Below the pieces are notes generated by a model. The model saw only the letters and a list, made by a program, of their open reading frames with translations, was not told the origin of the DNA and ran no database searches. Shown here in pieces: positions 12,112-20,042 of a stretch of 20,042 bases of DNA. Source of the stretch: Bacteroidales bacterium. Its GTDB lineage: Bacteria > Bacteroidota > Bacteroidia > Bacteroidales > Muribaculaceae. Made by a program: the position numbers and the translations under genes. Position 1 is the stretch's first letter; each line of letters opens with the position of its first letter. Location: contig SFGS01000042.1 in the NCBI GenBank assembly GCA_004557565.1, forward strand, positions 1-20,042, written 5' to 3'.

Positions 12112-14700
12112 TTAGTTGCCTAAAATCTTGTTGATGAGAGCGGTTACGTCGCTTGAGTTTACTTCGCCGTCGCCGTTCACGTCGCAGAGGTTGGTTGGGT
12201 ATGACTCGGTGCCGAGAAGGTGGTTGATGAGGGCGGTAGCGTCGGAGGCGTTCACTTCGCCGTCGCTGTTAATGTCGCCGCTTACAGGCTTTTCGGTGCG
12301 GTAAACGAATTTCACCACTGGTCCCCATTCGGTGGTGTGGGCTGCGCCGTCGAGTCCTTCGTATGCCGTTTTCACGCGTGCGTAGTAAGTGTTGCCGTCT
12401 GCCATCTTCTTGCTGTTCACCTTGATGTTGTCGGCGGTGAGAGAGGTGCGAGTGGCTCCGTCTTTGAGTGTTTCCACAAAGCGGGTGCGGCCCCAAGTGG
12501 TGGCAGAGGTGCTGATTTCAATTTGGTAGCTGGTAGCCCAACTTTGTGGCTTCACTTCCACATATTCACCCATGTAGATTTCGCCACCTTCGGTTGGGCG
12601 AAGCAGGTGCGCTGCCAAGTGCACGATGGTGAAGCGAACAGGGAGCGACACCATTTCTTGGCCATCAACGGTGAGACGAACACGCATATAGCAGGTGATG
12701 CCCGATTCGAGTTTGCCGTCGGGGATAGCCAATTCGCCAGTGGCTGATTTGCCGGTGTAGAGAATCTTTTCGAATGCTTCATCGTCAGCGATTTCCACTG
12801 TAGCCTCGTTGGTGGAATTTACATTATACCACTTAGCGGTGAAATCAGGAGCCACTTCCTCCTCGCCATCGGCAGGGTAGGTGACAGTGAGCAACTTTGG
12901 CACAATAGTGCGGATTTCGCTCACGCCGCAGTAATGGTTAGCCTCGCAAGCCTGCACACGCCAGTATTGGTTGGCTTCGTGGCGAAGTTGTGAGAATTGG
13001 AGCGCAGATGCGATGGTGTCGGTGGTAGTGTAGCGTTCCACCACATTGCCGAAGTCGGCATCGTTGCTGATTTCCACCACATAGTTGGCAGCGTCTTTCA
13101 CCTTATGCCAAGAGAAAGTGAAAGGCATGTCGATTGTGGCATCGTTGGCAGGACCGATGAGCGCAGGGTTGCCGAGAGCCTTCAAACTGCTGCCGAGGAA
13201 CACAGGCTCGTATTCGTTGCCCACGCGGTCGACCACGCACACGGCATATTGCCACTCGTTGCTTTGGTATTCAACCGGAATTTTGTAGCTGGTGGTGTAA
13301 CTCATATCCAACAGATATTCCACTTGCTTGGTGAATGTGGCAGGATTCATTGATGCTGGGAAGGCATACACAGAGTAGCGCACATTGTCGTAGCCATTCC
13401 AAGAGAGTGTGCCACCGCTGTATGCGAGGTTGGTCACCAAGCCAGGGTTGTTGCCTTGCTTCCAAGGGAGCGCAGGCACAAGGGCAGGGCGGGTGTAAAC
13501 TGTGTTGCGCAAGTAGCTTGCCAGCGAGTTGGGGTTGCGCATGTAGAGGTACTTGCAAGAATAGTAAATCGAACCAAATGCGCCGTCGAGCGACGATGTG
13601 CGGTTGATTTCGGCTTGGTTGGCATATTCCACATAGGTGTTGGCATCGCTTTCAACCTTCATACTGGAAATAGAGGTGGAAATATACACATGGCGGCCAA
13701 ATTTCTTCACAACCTTGCCCCACCATGGAGTGATGGTGGAATAGTCGGCTTTTGCGCCGATTTTCCAATACACCTGTGGAGAGATGTAGTCGAGGGTTTG
13801 GCTCGAAATCCATGCCAGAGGGTCGGAGAAAATACCGTCGTATTGCCAGTCGGAAGAACCAGATGGGCAAGGCTCAACGCCATATTTCGATGCCACTGAG
13901 CCGTTTGTGGCAGCCACACCGGCAGGAGAGATACCGAAGCGCACCCAAGGCTTCACGGTTTGGATCATATCGTAAACTGATTTCACCATGCGGTTCACAT
14001 TGTCGCGTCGCCAGTCGCCGATGCTCATGCTTGTGCCAGAGTTTTTCCACTCGTCGTAGTCTTCAGCGGTGCTGTTAGAGGGAATGCCGTCGGGGTAGAA
14101 ATAGTCATCGTAGAGAATGCCGTCCACATCATAGTTGGTGATGATTTCACGGCACACATCGGTGATGCGGTCGATGGTCCACTGCTGTGCCGGGTCGAGA
14201 ATGATGGTGCTGCCGTAGGTGAGCAAGTGACCGTCTTCTCTCAATTTATTGTCGGCTGCGGTGGTCCAGTTGGCACCTGTGGAGAAGCGGTAAGGATTCA
14301 CCCACGCATGACATTCCATGCCGCGCTTATGACATTCCTCCACCACAAATTGCAGAGGGTCGTAACTTGGAGCCTTGCCACGAGTGCCAGTCAGATAACT
14401 CGACCATGGCTCGTAGCTCGACTTATACATAGCGTCGCACATGGAGCGCACTTGGAAGTTCACTGCGTTGAAGTTGTTGCGCTTCAGCGAGTCGAGCATA
14501 CGAATCATTGATGCTTTCTGCACTTCGGCGTTCATGCCGTTGGCTTCATTGTCGTTGGCATCGCGAGGCCAGTCGAGTGCCCAAACTGTAGCCACCCAAG
14601 CCGAGCGAAATTCACGCTTGGGCACGCTGTAAGTGCCAGCCGCTTGTGCTGCAAATCCGAGCAGGAGGAAAGCGGCGAAAAATAAATGTCTAAATTTCAT
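12112..14700 (-). CDS. Secreted COG1649/GHL10 glycosidase with Fn3-like modules and C-terminal dockerin
   Basis: Residues 1-21 are a signal peptide (MKFRHLFFAAFLLLGFAAQAA). Residues 28 to about 420 form the GHL10 (PF02638) TIM-barrel domain: FRSAWVATVWALDWP, AVNFQVRSMCDAMYKS, HKRGMECHAWVNPYRF and VDGILYDDYFYPDG with D198/D199 as likely active-site acids. E. coli DigH, from the same broad family, cleaves peptide-free peptidoglycan glycan strands; a similar substrate here is inference. Several Fn3-like beta modules follow (about 420-800). Residues 808-862 are a type I dockerin: two calcium loops, DINSDGEVNASD and DVNGDGEVNSSD, each followed by ALIN and a short helix. Its neighbour, 48 bases upstream, is a shorter paralogue without these additions. 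Probably the last gene of the - strand operon. Confidence 0.85.
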   Translation of the reverse strand: MKFRHLFFAAFLLLGFAAQAAGTYSVPKREFRSAWVATVWALDWPRDANDNEANGMNAEVQKASMIRMLDSLKRNNFNAVNFQVRSMCDAMYKSSYEPWSSYLTGTRGKAPSYDPLQFVVEECHKRGMECHAWVNPYRFSTGANWTTAADNKLREDGHLLTYGSTIILDPAQQWTIDRITDVCREIITNYDVDGILYDDYFYPDGIPSNSTAEDYDEWKNSGTSMSIGDWRRDNVNRMVKSVYDMIQTVKPWVRFGISPAGVAATNGSVASKYGVEPCPSGSSDWQYDGIFSDPLAWISSQTLDYISPQVYWKIGAKADYSTITPWWGKVVKKFGRHVYISTSISSMKVESDANTYVEYANQAEINRTSSLDGAFGSIYYSCKYLYMRNPNSLASYLRNTVYTRPALVPALPWKQGNNPGLVTNLAYSGGTLSWNGYDNVRYSVYAFPASMNPATFTKQVEYLLDMSYTTSYKIPVEYQSNEWQYAVCVVDRVGNEYEPVFLGSSLKALGNPALIGPANDATIDMPFTFSWHKVKDAANYVVEISNDADFGNVVERYTTTDTIASALQFSQLRHEANQYWRVQACEANHYCGVSEIRTIVPKLLTVTYPADGEEEVAPDFTAKWYNVNSTNEATVEIADDEAFEKILYTGKSATGELAIPDGKLESGITCYMRVRLTVDGQEMVSLPVRFTIVHLAAHLLRPTEGGEIYMGEYVEVKPQSWATSYQIEISTSATTWGRTRFVETLKDGATRTSLTADNIKVNSKKMADGNTYYARVKTAYEGLDGAAHTTEWGPVVKFVYRTEKPVSGDINSDGEVNASDATALINHLLGTESYPTNLCDVNGDGEVNSSDVTALINKILGN

Positions 14701-14748
14701 TTTGTATAAAAGTATAAAAGTTGATATTTGAATAGTAATACGAAGGGA

Positions 14749-16260
14749 TTATTCAGTGAAGGAAGGGGCGTATTCGTTGCCGTAGCGGTCGAGTGGGCAA
14801 ACGGCAAACTGGTAGGCTGCTCGCAGATGGGCAGGAATGGTGTAGGTCACCATTTCGCCGCCACGCTCTGGGTTATACACCATGCCGAGCAGATATTTCA
14901 CTTCGGTGCCGAACTGGGCTTTGTCAACCGTTTTCGGGAACGCATACACCGTGTAGCGGCAGCGTGGAATCAGTTGCCAAGTGAGCTTATTGCCCTCTTG
15001 CTTGAGGAAATTCACCACTGGGGCTTTGCGTGCCACATTGTTGCGCCAAGGGGTGAGCGGCATCAGCGATGGGTATTGGTAAACGGTGCGCTTGAGGTAG
15101 TGGCAGAGTTGCTCGCTCAAACCGGGCTTGTTGTAGAGGTTACGCACCGACCAGAATATGGTGCCACCTTGGTCTTTAGCGCAATTTCTGCGCAAAATCT
15201 CCATTTCGGCTGCCCATTCGGGAAACTCGCTGGTGGTCATCAACTTGTCGATACACATCGACACGAAAGCCTGGCGCGAGAATTTTCTCGCCGTTTTGCA
15301 CCACCATGGTGCCACAAGGCTGAAATCGGCGCGCTTGAAGCCTATTTTCCAATACACCTGTGGGGCAATGAAGTCGATAAGGTGACCTTTCAGCCACGAC
15401 ACTGGGTCGGAGAAAATGCCGTTATACTGCCAGTCGCTGCCCGATGGGCATGGGTCGATGCCGTATTTATTGGCAAGCGATTGGCTGGTGCAAGCCACGC
15501 CGGCAGGGGAGATGCCGAAGCGCACCCACGGCTTTTCGCACTGAATCATATCGTAAACGGCTTTCACCATTCGGTTCACATTCTCGCGTCGCCAGTCGCC
15601 AATGCTCAGGTCGGTGCCTGAGTTTTGCCACTCCTTGTAGTCGGGAGCCGCCACCGACGAGGCGATGCCGTTGGGGTAGAAATAGTCGTCGTAGAGAATG
15701 CCATCGACATCGTATTTGGTGACCACCTCATGGCACACATTCACGATGCGGTCGATGGTCCACTGCTGGGCAGGGTCGAGGATATAGAATTTGCCCCATC
15801 GGAGCAGATGCCTTTTTGCCTCCTGGTCGCGCTCGGTGTTCCACATTTTAGTGATGCAGAATCGGTAGGGGTTGATCCATGCGTGGATTTCCATGCCGCG
15901 CTTGTGACATTCGCTCACGGCAAAGGCGAGTGGGTCGTAGCCCGGATGCTTGCCACGGGTGCCGGTCAGATAACTCGACCAAGGCTCGTAGCTCGACTGG
16001 TAGAATGCGTCGCTCATGGAGCGCACTTGCAGGTTGATGGCGTTGAAATTGTTGTTTTTCAGCGAATCGAGCATTCGCACCAGTTCTGCCTTTTGGCGTT
16101 CGGCAGGTGCGCCCTGTTTTGGCCAATCGATGCCCCACACCGTCGAAACCCACGCCGAGCGCAGTTCACGCTTGGGTGGCATGGTGCTTTGTGGCAATCG
16201 CTGTGCGAAAGCCGCAAGGACAAAAGTGATCAGTAGAGAAAATGCAATTATTCTTTTCAT
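14749..16260 (-). CDS. Secreted COG1649/GHL10 glycosidase, single-domain paralogue
   Basis: 503 aa with a signal peptide (MKRIIAFSLLITFVLAAFAQ). It carries the same catalytic-domain motifs as the next gene: LRSAWVSTVWGIDWP, AINLQVRSMSDAFYQS, HKRGMEIHAWINPYRF and VDGILYDDYFYPNG (D191/D192). The protein ends soon after the first Fn3-like segment (VCPLDRYGNEYAPSF), where the paralogue goes on for over 350 more residues. The pair looks like a tandem duplication followed by gain or loss of the tail. The likely role is hydrolysis of an envelope glycan or another polysaccharide in the periplasm; compare DigH of E. coli. It starts 12 bases after tatD, so the two are probably one transcript. No lipobox is seen. 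Confidence 0.85.
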   Translation of the reverse strand: MKRIIAFSLLITFVLAAFAQRLPQSTMPPKRELRSAWVSTVWGIDWPKQGAPAERQKAELVRMLDSLKNNNFNAINLQVRSMSDAFYQSSYEPWSSYLTGTRGKHPGYDPLAFAVSECHKRGMEIHAWINPYRFCITKMWNTERDQEAKRHLLRWGKFYILDPAQQWTIDRIVNVCHEVVTKYDVDGILYDDYFYPNGIASSVAAPDYKEWQNSGTDLSIGDWRRENVNRMVKAVYDMIQCEKPWVRFGISPAGVACTSQSLANKYGIDPCPSGSDWQYNGIFSDPVSWLKGHLIDFIAPQVYWKIGFKRADFSLVAPWWCKTARKFSRQAFVSMCIDKLMTTSEFPEWAAEMEILRRNCAKDQGGTIFWSVRNLYNKPGLSEQLCHYLKRTVYQYPSLMPLTPWRNNVARKAPVVNFLKQEGNKLTWQLIPRCRYTVYAFPKTVDKAQFGTEVKYLLGMVYNPERGGEMVTYTIPAHLRAAYQFAVCPLDRYGNEYAPSFTE

Positions 16261-16272
16261 TGCTATATGTGA

Positions 16273-17055
16273 TTATAAATTGTTGTTGAGTCGGAACAGT
16301 TCGCAAGCGTTTCGGGTGGTGATTTCGTCGATTTCTGCTGGTGATACGCCCATTTCTGCCGCCACGAAATTGCAAACGTGGGCGGTGAAGGCGCTTTCGT
16401 TGCGCTTGCCGCGCTTCGGCACCGGGGCGAGGTAGGGCGCATCGGTTTCGAGCAGCAACCTATCAAGCCCAATCACGGGTAGATTGGCTTTCACCTCGCT
16501 TTTCTTAAACGTGACAATGCCGTTCACGCCGAAATAGAAGTCGCCGCGCTTGCGAATGGCTTCGATGTCGGCAGGGGTGCCGGTAAAACTGTGGAACACG
16601 CCCTTGGGGAGTGGTTCGCCGAAGTTGTCCATCACCTCCAGACACTCAGCCACGCCATCGCGGCAGTGAATGATGAATGGCAGGTTGAACTCCTTGCACC
16701 AGCGCAACTGCGTGTCGAGCGCTTCGATTTGCTCATCACGCTTGTCTTGCTCCCAATAGAGGTCGATGCCTATCTCGCCCACAGCCACGAAGGGCATAGT
16801 GCCCTCGGCAAGCATTTGGTGCATGGTCTGCAACTGCTCGTGGTAGTCGTCGCCGATTTCTTCGGGGTGCAGCCCGATGGTCATCGACACAAACTGGGGG
16901 TGTGCATCGTAAACTGCCTTCAGGCGGCTGATGCTTTCAAGGTTCTCATTGGGCATCACGATGTGTGTGATGCCGGCTTCACGCGCACGAAGCAGCATTT
17001 CTTCGCGGTCGGTGTCGAAAGCATCGCAATAGATGTGGCTATGGCTGTCAATCAT
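16273..17055 (-). CDS. tatD: TatD family metal-dependent deoxyribonuclease
   Basis: Cytoplasmic TIM-barrel metallohydrolase of the TatD/YcfH family, whose members act as 3'-5' exonucleases and may help DNA repair. Expected metal ligands are all present: H5 and H7 in DSHSHIY, E94 in VGEIGIDLYW, H130 in IIHCRD, H155 in FHSFTG and D205 in LLETDAPYL. At 260 aa the length is standard and the C-terminus (NACELFRL) is typical. Its ATG overlaps the stop of the prenyl synthase gene by one base (TAATG on the - strand), so translation is probably coupled. The exact subfamily (TatD, YcfH or YjjV) cannot be settled here. Confidence 0.9.
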   Translation of the reverse strand: MIDSHSHIYCDAFDTDREEMLLRAREAGITHIVMPNENLESISRLKAVYDAHPQFVSMTIGLHPEEIGDDYHEQLQTMHQMLAEGTMPFVAVGEIGIDLYWEQDKRDEQIEALDTQLRWCKEFNLPFIIHCRDGVAECLEVMDNFGEPLPKGVFHSFTGTPADIEAIRKRGDFYFGVNGIVTFKKSEVKANLPVIGLDRLLLETDAPYLAPVPKRGKRNESAFTAHVCNFVAAEMGVSPAEIDEITTRNACELFRLNNNL

Positions 17056-18029
17056 TATTTCTTGCGGTCAACCAAGCCTTTAATGAGTTGTACAAAAGCC
17101 TCGCGTGCCTCATCGCTCATTTCCACTCTGCTGAGCGCGTCGAAGGCCATATCGTCGTAGCGCTTGATGGCTTCGTCGGCAGCCTCGCGCATACCCAGTC
17201 GCTCGTAGAGTGCAGTCACGGCTGGCACTTTCTCGCTGCGAAGTGCGTATTCGTTGTTGATCCAGCGGCGGAGTTCGTTGGCATCGTCGCCTTGTGCCTT
17301 TTGCATAGCGCCAATCAGAAGGAATGTCTTCTTGTTGTTCATGATGTCGCCGCCGATAGCCTTGCCGAAGGTGGCTTCATCGCCCCACACGTCGAGCACA
17401 TCGTCTTGGAGTTGGAAAGCGAGGCCGAGATACAGGCCGGTTTCGTAAAGTGCCTGTGCGTTGGCTTCGGAAGCACCAGCGATGAGCGCGCCCATCTTGC
17501 AGGCACAGCCAATCAACACCGATGTTTTCAGGCGAATCATGTCGATATATTCTTCAAGGGTCACATTGTTGCGCACCTCAAAGTCCATATCGTATTGCTG
17601 ACCTTCGTATATTTCCATTGCGGTCTGGTTGAACAGACGCATTATTTCGGGCAGCACGGCTGGGTCCACTTGCGCCACATACTGGCTGCTCATGGTGAGC
17701 ATTGCGTCGCCAGAGAGAATGGCGGTGTTGTCGTTCCAACGGCGATGCACAGTGGGTTTGCCACGGCGCACATCGGCGTTGTCCATCACATCGTCGTGAA
17801 GAAGGGTGAAATTGTGGAAAAGTTCCAGACCCACAGCAGGCTTCACAGCCTTTTTCACATCGCCTCCCATGGCTTCGCAAGCCATCAGCACCAATGCCGG
17901 ACGCAGACGCTTGCCGCCCAAGTCCATAGTGTAGGCGATAGGTTCGTAAAGTCCATTAGGAGTGGCTGGATAAGGAATGGCGGCAATTTCATCGTTTGCC
18001 AATTTTCTGTATTCTTCAAGAGATAACAT
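17055..18029 (-). CDS. Polyprenyl diphosphate synthase, FPP/GGPP type
   Basis: Condenses isopentenyl diphosphate with allylic diphosphates in isoprenoid synthesis, feeding quinone and undecaprenyl carrier pathways. The fold is all-alpha trans-prenyltransferase. First Asp-rich motif LLHDDVMD (D79, D80, D83), followed by RRGKPTVH; second motif FQLQDDVLD (D209, D210, D213), followed by FGKAIGGDI. GGKRLRPAL (38-46) binds diphosphate. Phe at the fifth position before the first motif (F74) suggests a short product such as C15 or C20, in line with chain-length rules for this family; this is inference. The 324 aa length is normal. It sits between a small lipoprotein gene (23 bases away) and tatD (one-base overlap). 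Confidence 0.9.
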   Translation of the reverse strand: MLSLEEYRKLANDEIAAIPYPATPNGLYEPIAYTMDLGGKRLRPALVLMACEAMGGDVKKAVKPAVGLELFHNFTLLHDDVMDNADVRRGKPTVHRRWNDNTAILSGDAMLTMSSQYVAQVDPAVLPEIMRLFNQTAMEIYEGQQYDMDFEVRNNVTLEEYIDMIRLKTSVLIGCACKMGALIAGASEANAQALYETGLYLGLAFQLQDDVLDVWGDEATFGKAIGGDIMNNKKTFLLIGAMQKAQGDDANELRRWINNEYALRSEKVPAVTALYERLGMREAADEAIKRYDDMAFDALSRVEMSDEAREAFVQLIKGLVDRKK

Positions 18030-18052
18030 AGTCGGAAATATTTTTTGTGGAT

Positions 18053-18364
18053 TTAATCGTTTTTTGAAAAAAGAGTTTTTGCCATTCGTGGCGACTTCTG
18101 AATGAGCGTTTCGCGGAAAGTTTCATCGAAGTCCTGTGCCGCTACGCTGTCGCCGTCGAGCAGAAACTGGCTGCGCATGGCTTCGGCTTTGAGCAGTTCG
18201 CTCTGCATAGCCATCGTGTCGGTGGAATCAACAGCCACGAGGCGTGCCACGGCATCTACCGCCTGGACTTGCGCCTTCACGCTATTGGGCGAGTGCTTTT
18301 TGCCGCACGCCACAGCTCCGCACATCACCGCCATCGCCACCAAAATGTAGAATAAATGTCTCAT
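18053..18364 (-). CDS. Small putative lipoprotein
   Basis: 103 aa, function unknown. MRHLFYILVAMAVMCGAVACGKKHS is a lipoprotein-type signal with C20 as the likely lipidated cysteine; the residues before it (AVA) are an acceptable but not ideal lipobox. The mature part is short, charged and probably helical, with no domain I recognise. It appears to be the first gene of the - strand operon, 23 bases before the prenyl synthase gene, with a -7 box 25 bases upstream. The periplasmic side of the inner or outer membrane is the expected location. Similar short lipoproteins are common in Bacteroidales. Confidence 0.7.
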   Translation of the reverse strand: MRHLFYILVAMAVMCGAVACGKKHSPNSVKAQVQAVDAVARLVAVDSTDTMAMQSELLKAEAMRSQFLLDGDSVAAQDFDETFRETLIQKSPRMAKTLFSKND

Positions 18365-18388
18365 ATCAGTATATAATTATTCAATCTA

Positions 18389-18396
18389 CAAAGATA
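18389..18396 (-). promoter_or_regulatory. -7 box for the - strand lipoprotein/prenyl synthase/tatD/glycosidase operon
   Basis: TATCTTTG on the - strand. The region where a -33 element should lie is occupied by the heptamer array at 18402-18476 and shows no TTTG. The start site would be near 18383, some 20 bases before the lipoprotein ATG. Confidence 0.5.
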
Positions 18397-18401
18397 CAAA
18401 A

Positions 18402-18476
18402 AGAAATTAGAAATAAGATGTTAGAAGTTAGAAATAAGAGGATAGATTTTAGAAGTTAAGGAGTTAAGAAGTTAAG
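18402..18476. repeat. Degenerate heptamer array (AGAAATT family)
   Basis: Eight consecutive period-7 units from 18402 to 18457: AGAAATT, AGAAATA, AGATGTT, AGAAGTT, AGAAATA, AGAGGAT, AGATTTT, AGAAGTT. Two 8-base variants (AAGGAGTT, AAGAAGTT) and AAG follow. The first unit is identical to the array at 1591. Confidence 0.85.
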
Positions 18477-18478
18477 AC

Positions 18479-18532
18479 GATAGTTCCGATAGTTCTGAGT
18501 TCTCCGAGTTCTCCGAGCACTCCGAGTGCTTC
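18479..18532. repeat. Nonamer tandem array (GAGTTCTCC family)
   Basis: Six period-9 units: GATAGTTCC, GATAGTTCT, GAGTTCTCC twice (18497-18514), GAGCACTCC and GAGTGCTTC. It begins two bases after the heptamer array and ends 10 bases before the MFS terminator. Confidence 0.85.
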
Positions 18533-18542
18533 CCATACACAC

Positions 18543-18568
18543 AAAAAAAGCGACCGAGGCCGCTTTTT
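18543..18568 (-). terminator. Rho-independent terminator of the MFS gene
   Basis: AAAAAGCG (18545-18552) pairs with CGCTTTTT (18561-18568) around an 8-base loop that can add two C-G pairs. Read on the - strand, the stem is followed by a T-run, seven bases downstream of the MFS stop codon. The symmetry would let it work in both directions. Confidence 0.8.
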
Positions 18569-18575
18569 GGGGGAT

Positions 18576-19769
18576 TTATAGATATTTGTCGAGCGTGTTT
18601 TTTGGCTCCAGCCTGTTGCCCAGCCTCGCCACCCAATACACCACCCCAATAAGGGCGAACACTCCACCGGCTAAACCGATGTAGGAGATAGAGAGGTCTG
18701 AGCAGATGGTTCCACCGAAAAATGCTCCGCTGCCAATGCCCAAGTTGAAGATGCCAGAGAAAATCGACATTGCCACTGGGGTGCTTTCGGGGGTGGTGAC
18801 GAGAATCATATTGCTTTGCATCGCCACATTGTAAGCTGTGGCAGTGGCTCCCCACACGGCAAGCAGCACAATCACGGGCAAAAAGCCCGACGACACGGGG
18901 TAGAGCAGCAAAAGGCATAGCGCCATGGCAGCCACGTTTACGGTGATAAACAGTTTGCGGTTGCGGTTGTAGTATTTCGAAAATGCGATGCTGCCCAAAA
19001 GCCCTGCGCCACCAAACACCATCAGTGCAGTGGTCACCCAGTCGTCGGGCATGAGCGACACTTGCTTCAGGAATGGCTCAATATAGCTGTATGCCACATA
19101 TATGGCGCTTGATATGAGAAGCGTGAATAGGTATAGCCCCATGATTCCCTTGTGGCGTAGCAGTTCGGGCAACTTTTTTGGTGAAAATCCGCCACCGCTC
19201 GGCACCTTTGGCAAGCGCCACGCTATGTAGAGGAAGGTGAGGGCAGAGAATACGCCAATGCTGAAAAACGTCATTCGCCAGCCCACATGCAGACCAATCA
19301 CACGGCCTAAGGGCATACCCAAAATCATGGCTATCGACGACCCTGTGACCACCATGCTTAGGGCAATAGAACGGTAGCGGTCGGGCACAATGCGCACGGC
19401 AATGGGCGAAATCACCGACCAAAACACAGCATGGGCACACGCCACGCCTATGCGAGCGCATATCAGCATCACAAAACTTGTGGATAAATACGACATGAAT
19501 TGAAACACCGTGAAAATGCCCAGCAGCCAAAGCATCAGCCGCTTCATTTCCATTTTAGATACCAGCAGCATCAAAGGCAGCGACAATATCATTACGGCCC
19601 ACGCATACAGGGATATAAGCATACCTACCGAGGCTTCGGTCAGTCCGAAATCGTTTTTAATGTCGGTGAGCAAGCCAATAGGCACAAACTCTGATGTGTT
19701 GAAGATAAATGTTGCAAAAGAGAGTCCGAGCAACGCCAACCAGTTTCCCAACTTCATTTTCTCGTTCAT
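18576..19769 (-). CDS. MFS transporter, sugar-efflux (SotB/YdhP/AraJ) type
   Basis: Inner-membrane secondary transporter with about 12 hydrophobic segments over 397 aa. The N-terminal FNTSEFVPIGLLTDI and the RIGVACAHAVFWSVISPIAVRIVP segment are typical of the COG2814 group that contains AraJ, SotB and YdhP, proton-driven exporters of sugars or drugs. MPLGRVIGLHVGWRMTFF matches the motif-C region of drug-proton antiporters, which supports export. The second half begins with a cytoplasmic loop near residues 195-215 (SGGGFSPKKLPELLRHK). The substrate cannot be told. The gene stands alone, with its own -7 box and terminator. ATG 19769 gives a normal N-terminus. Confidence 0.88.
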   Translation of the reverse strand: MNEKMKLGNWLALLGLSFATFIFNTSEFVPIGLLTDIKNDFGLTEASVGMLISLYAWAVMILSLPLMLLVSKMEMKRLMLWLLGIFTVFQFMSYLSTSFVMLICARIGVACAHAVFWSVISPIAVRIVPDRYRSIALSMVVTGSSIAMILGMPLGRVIGLHVGWRMTFFSIGVFSALTFLYIAWRLPKVPSGGGFSPKKLPELLRHKGIMGLYLFTLLISSAIYVAYSYIEPFLKQVSLMPDDWVTTALMVFGGAGLLGSIAFSKYYNRNRKLFITVNVAAMALCLLLLYPVSSGFLPVIVLLAVWGATATAYNVAMQSNMILVTTPESTPVAMSIFSGIFNLGIGSGAFFGGTICSDLSISYIGLAGGVFALIGVVYWVARLGNRLEPKNTLDKYL

Positions 19770-19818
19770 ACCGCTAACAAATTTTTAGTCTAATTGAATT
19801 TCCTTGAATTTCCGGCTG

Positions 19819-19826
19819 CAAAGTTA
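19819..19826 (-). promoter_or_regulatory. -7 box for the MFS gene
   Basis: TAACTTTG on the - strand, a match to TAnnTTTG. The start site would be near 19812, about 43 bases before the ATG. No TTTG is seen at the standard upstream spacing, which may point to activator-dependent expression. Confidence 0.55.
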
Positions 19827-19856
19827 CTGCTATTTCCCCAATTATCCCCACCCTCG

Positions 19857-19885
19857 CACCATCAAAGGGAGTTTCTTTGATGGTG
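19857..19885. promoter_or_regulatory. Perfect 11-bp inverted repeat upstream of the MFS promoter
   Basis: CACCATCAAAG (19857-19867) and its exact reverse complement CTTTGATGGTG (19875-19885) flank a 7-base spacer. No T-run follows on either strand, so it is a poor terminator. Lying about 30 bases upstream of the -7 box it could be an operator. A hairpin ending a transcript from beyond the window is the alternative. Confidence 0.5.
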
Positions 19886-20042
19886 ACGCTAATTAATCGA
19901 TTAAAAACCAAGTAAATACGCCAATGTAAAAATTATGTAAAATCACAAACCACAAACCAAAGGGACGGTTCTTCTATGTTGTAAACCAAGGGATTTTGGT
20001 AATTTAATATTTATTTAACATTTTGAAGAGCAATAGGATAGG

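Noticed and set aside
12112..12280. Evidence for a cellulosome from the dockerin
   Set aside because: Isolated C-terminal dockerins are common in Bacteroidales secreted proteins; no cohesin or scaffoldin is in the window.
14728..16236. Two long + strand open frames opposite the 503-aa glycosidase
   Set aside because: Antisense to a protein with full GHL10 motifs and a signal peptide; rich in His, Ala and Trp as expected for reverse reading.
17088..18026. + strand open frame of 312 codons opposite the prenyl synthase
   Set aside because: Shadow of a gene with both Asp-rich motifs intact.

Overview
The window looks like chromosome of a Bacteroidales bacterium (Bacteroidota), probably Prevotellaceae or Muribaculaceae-like. 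The reasons are -7 promoter boxes of the TAnnTTTG type, starts without clear Shine-Dalgarno sequences, a secreted GH29 fucosidase, COG1649-type glycosidases of which one ends in a dockerin, and short-period 7-, 8- and 9-mer arrays between genes. No rRNA, tRNA, CRISPR array or integrase was seen.

Layout. (1) 1-1.6 kb: a secreted alpha-L-fucosidase on the + strand, of high GC. (2) About 1.9-11.9 kb: an AT-rich accessory island, all genes on +. It starts with a structured leader, then a tightly packed four-gene restriction-modification operon: a canonical C5-cytosine methyltransferase, a compact phage-type cytosine methyltransferase, a McrB-like AAA+ protein and a LlaJI/McrC-like PD-(D/E)xK nuclease. 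Next come the scar of a deleted OLD/RecF-like ATPase, a DUF3800 gene overlapping an RlfA-like gene by one base, a regulatory stretch with three 32-bp tandem repeats, and an AAA_14/DUF4143 ATPase whose stop codon runs into a MITE-like element with perfect 20-bp terminal inverted repeats. (3) About 12.1-18.4 kb, on the - strand: an apparent housekeeping operon of small lipoprotein, polyprenyl diphosphate synthase, TatD-family nuclease and two tandem COG1649 (GHL10/DigH-like) glycosidases, one with extra Fn3-like modules and a dockerin. (4) 18.6-19.8 kb: an MFS efflux transporter on - with its own terminator and promoter.

How the genes work together. The R-M operon has the gene plan of LlaJI: two 5mC methyltransferases protect the two strands of what is probably an asymmetric site, and an NTP-driven McrB/McrC-like pair cuts unmodified DNA. 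The second methyltransferase lacks an obvious target-recognition region, which makes the system worth testing. The DUF3800/RlfA-like pair behind it is a candidate second defence or toxin module. The - strand operon couples isoprenoid chain synthesis and a DNA-repair type nuclease with envelope-directed glycosidases. Functions come from motif reading alone; no database search was possible.
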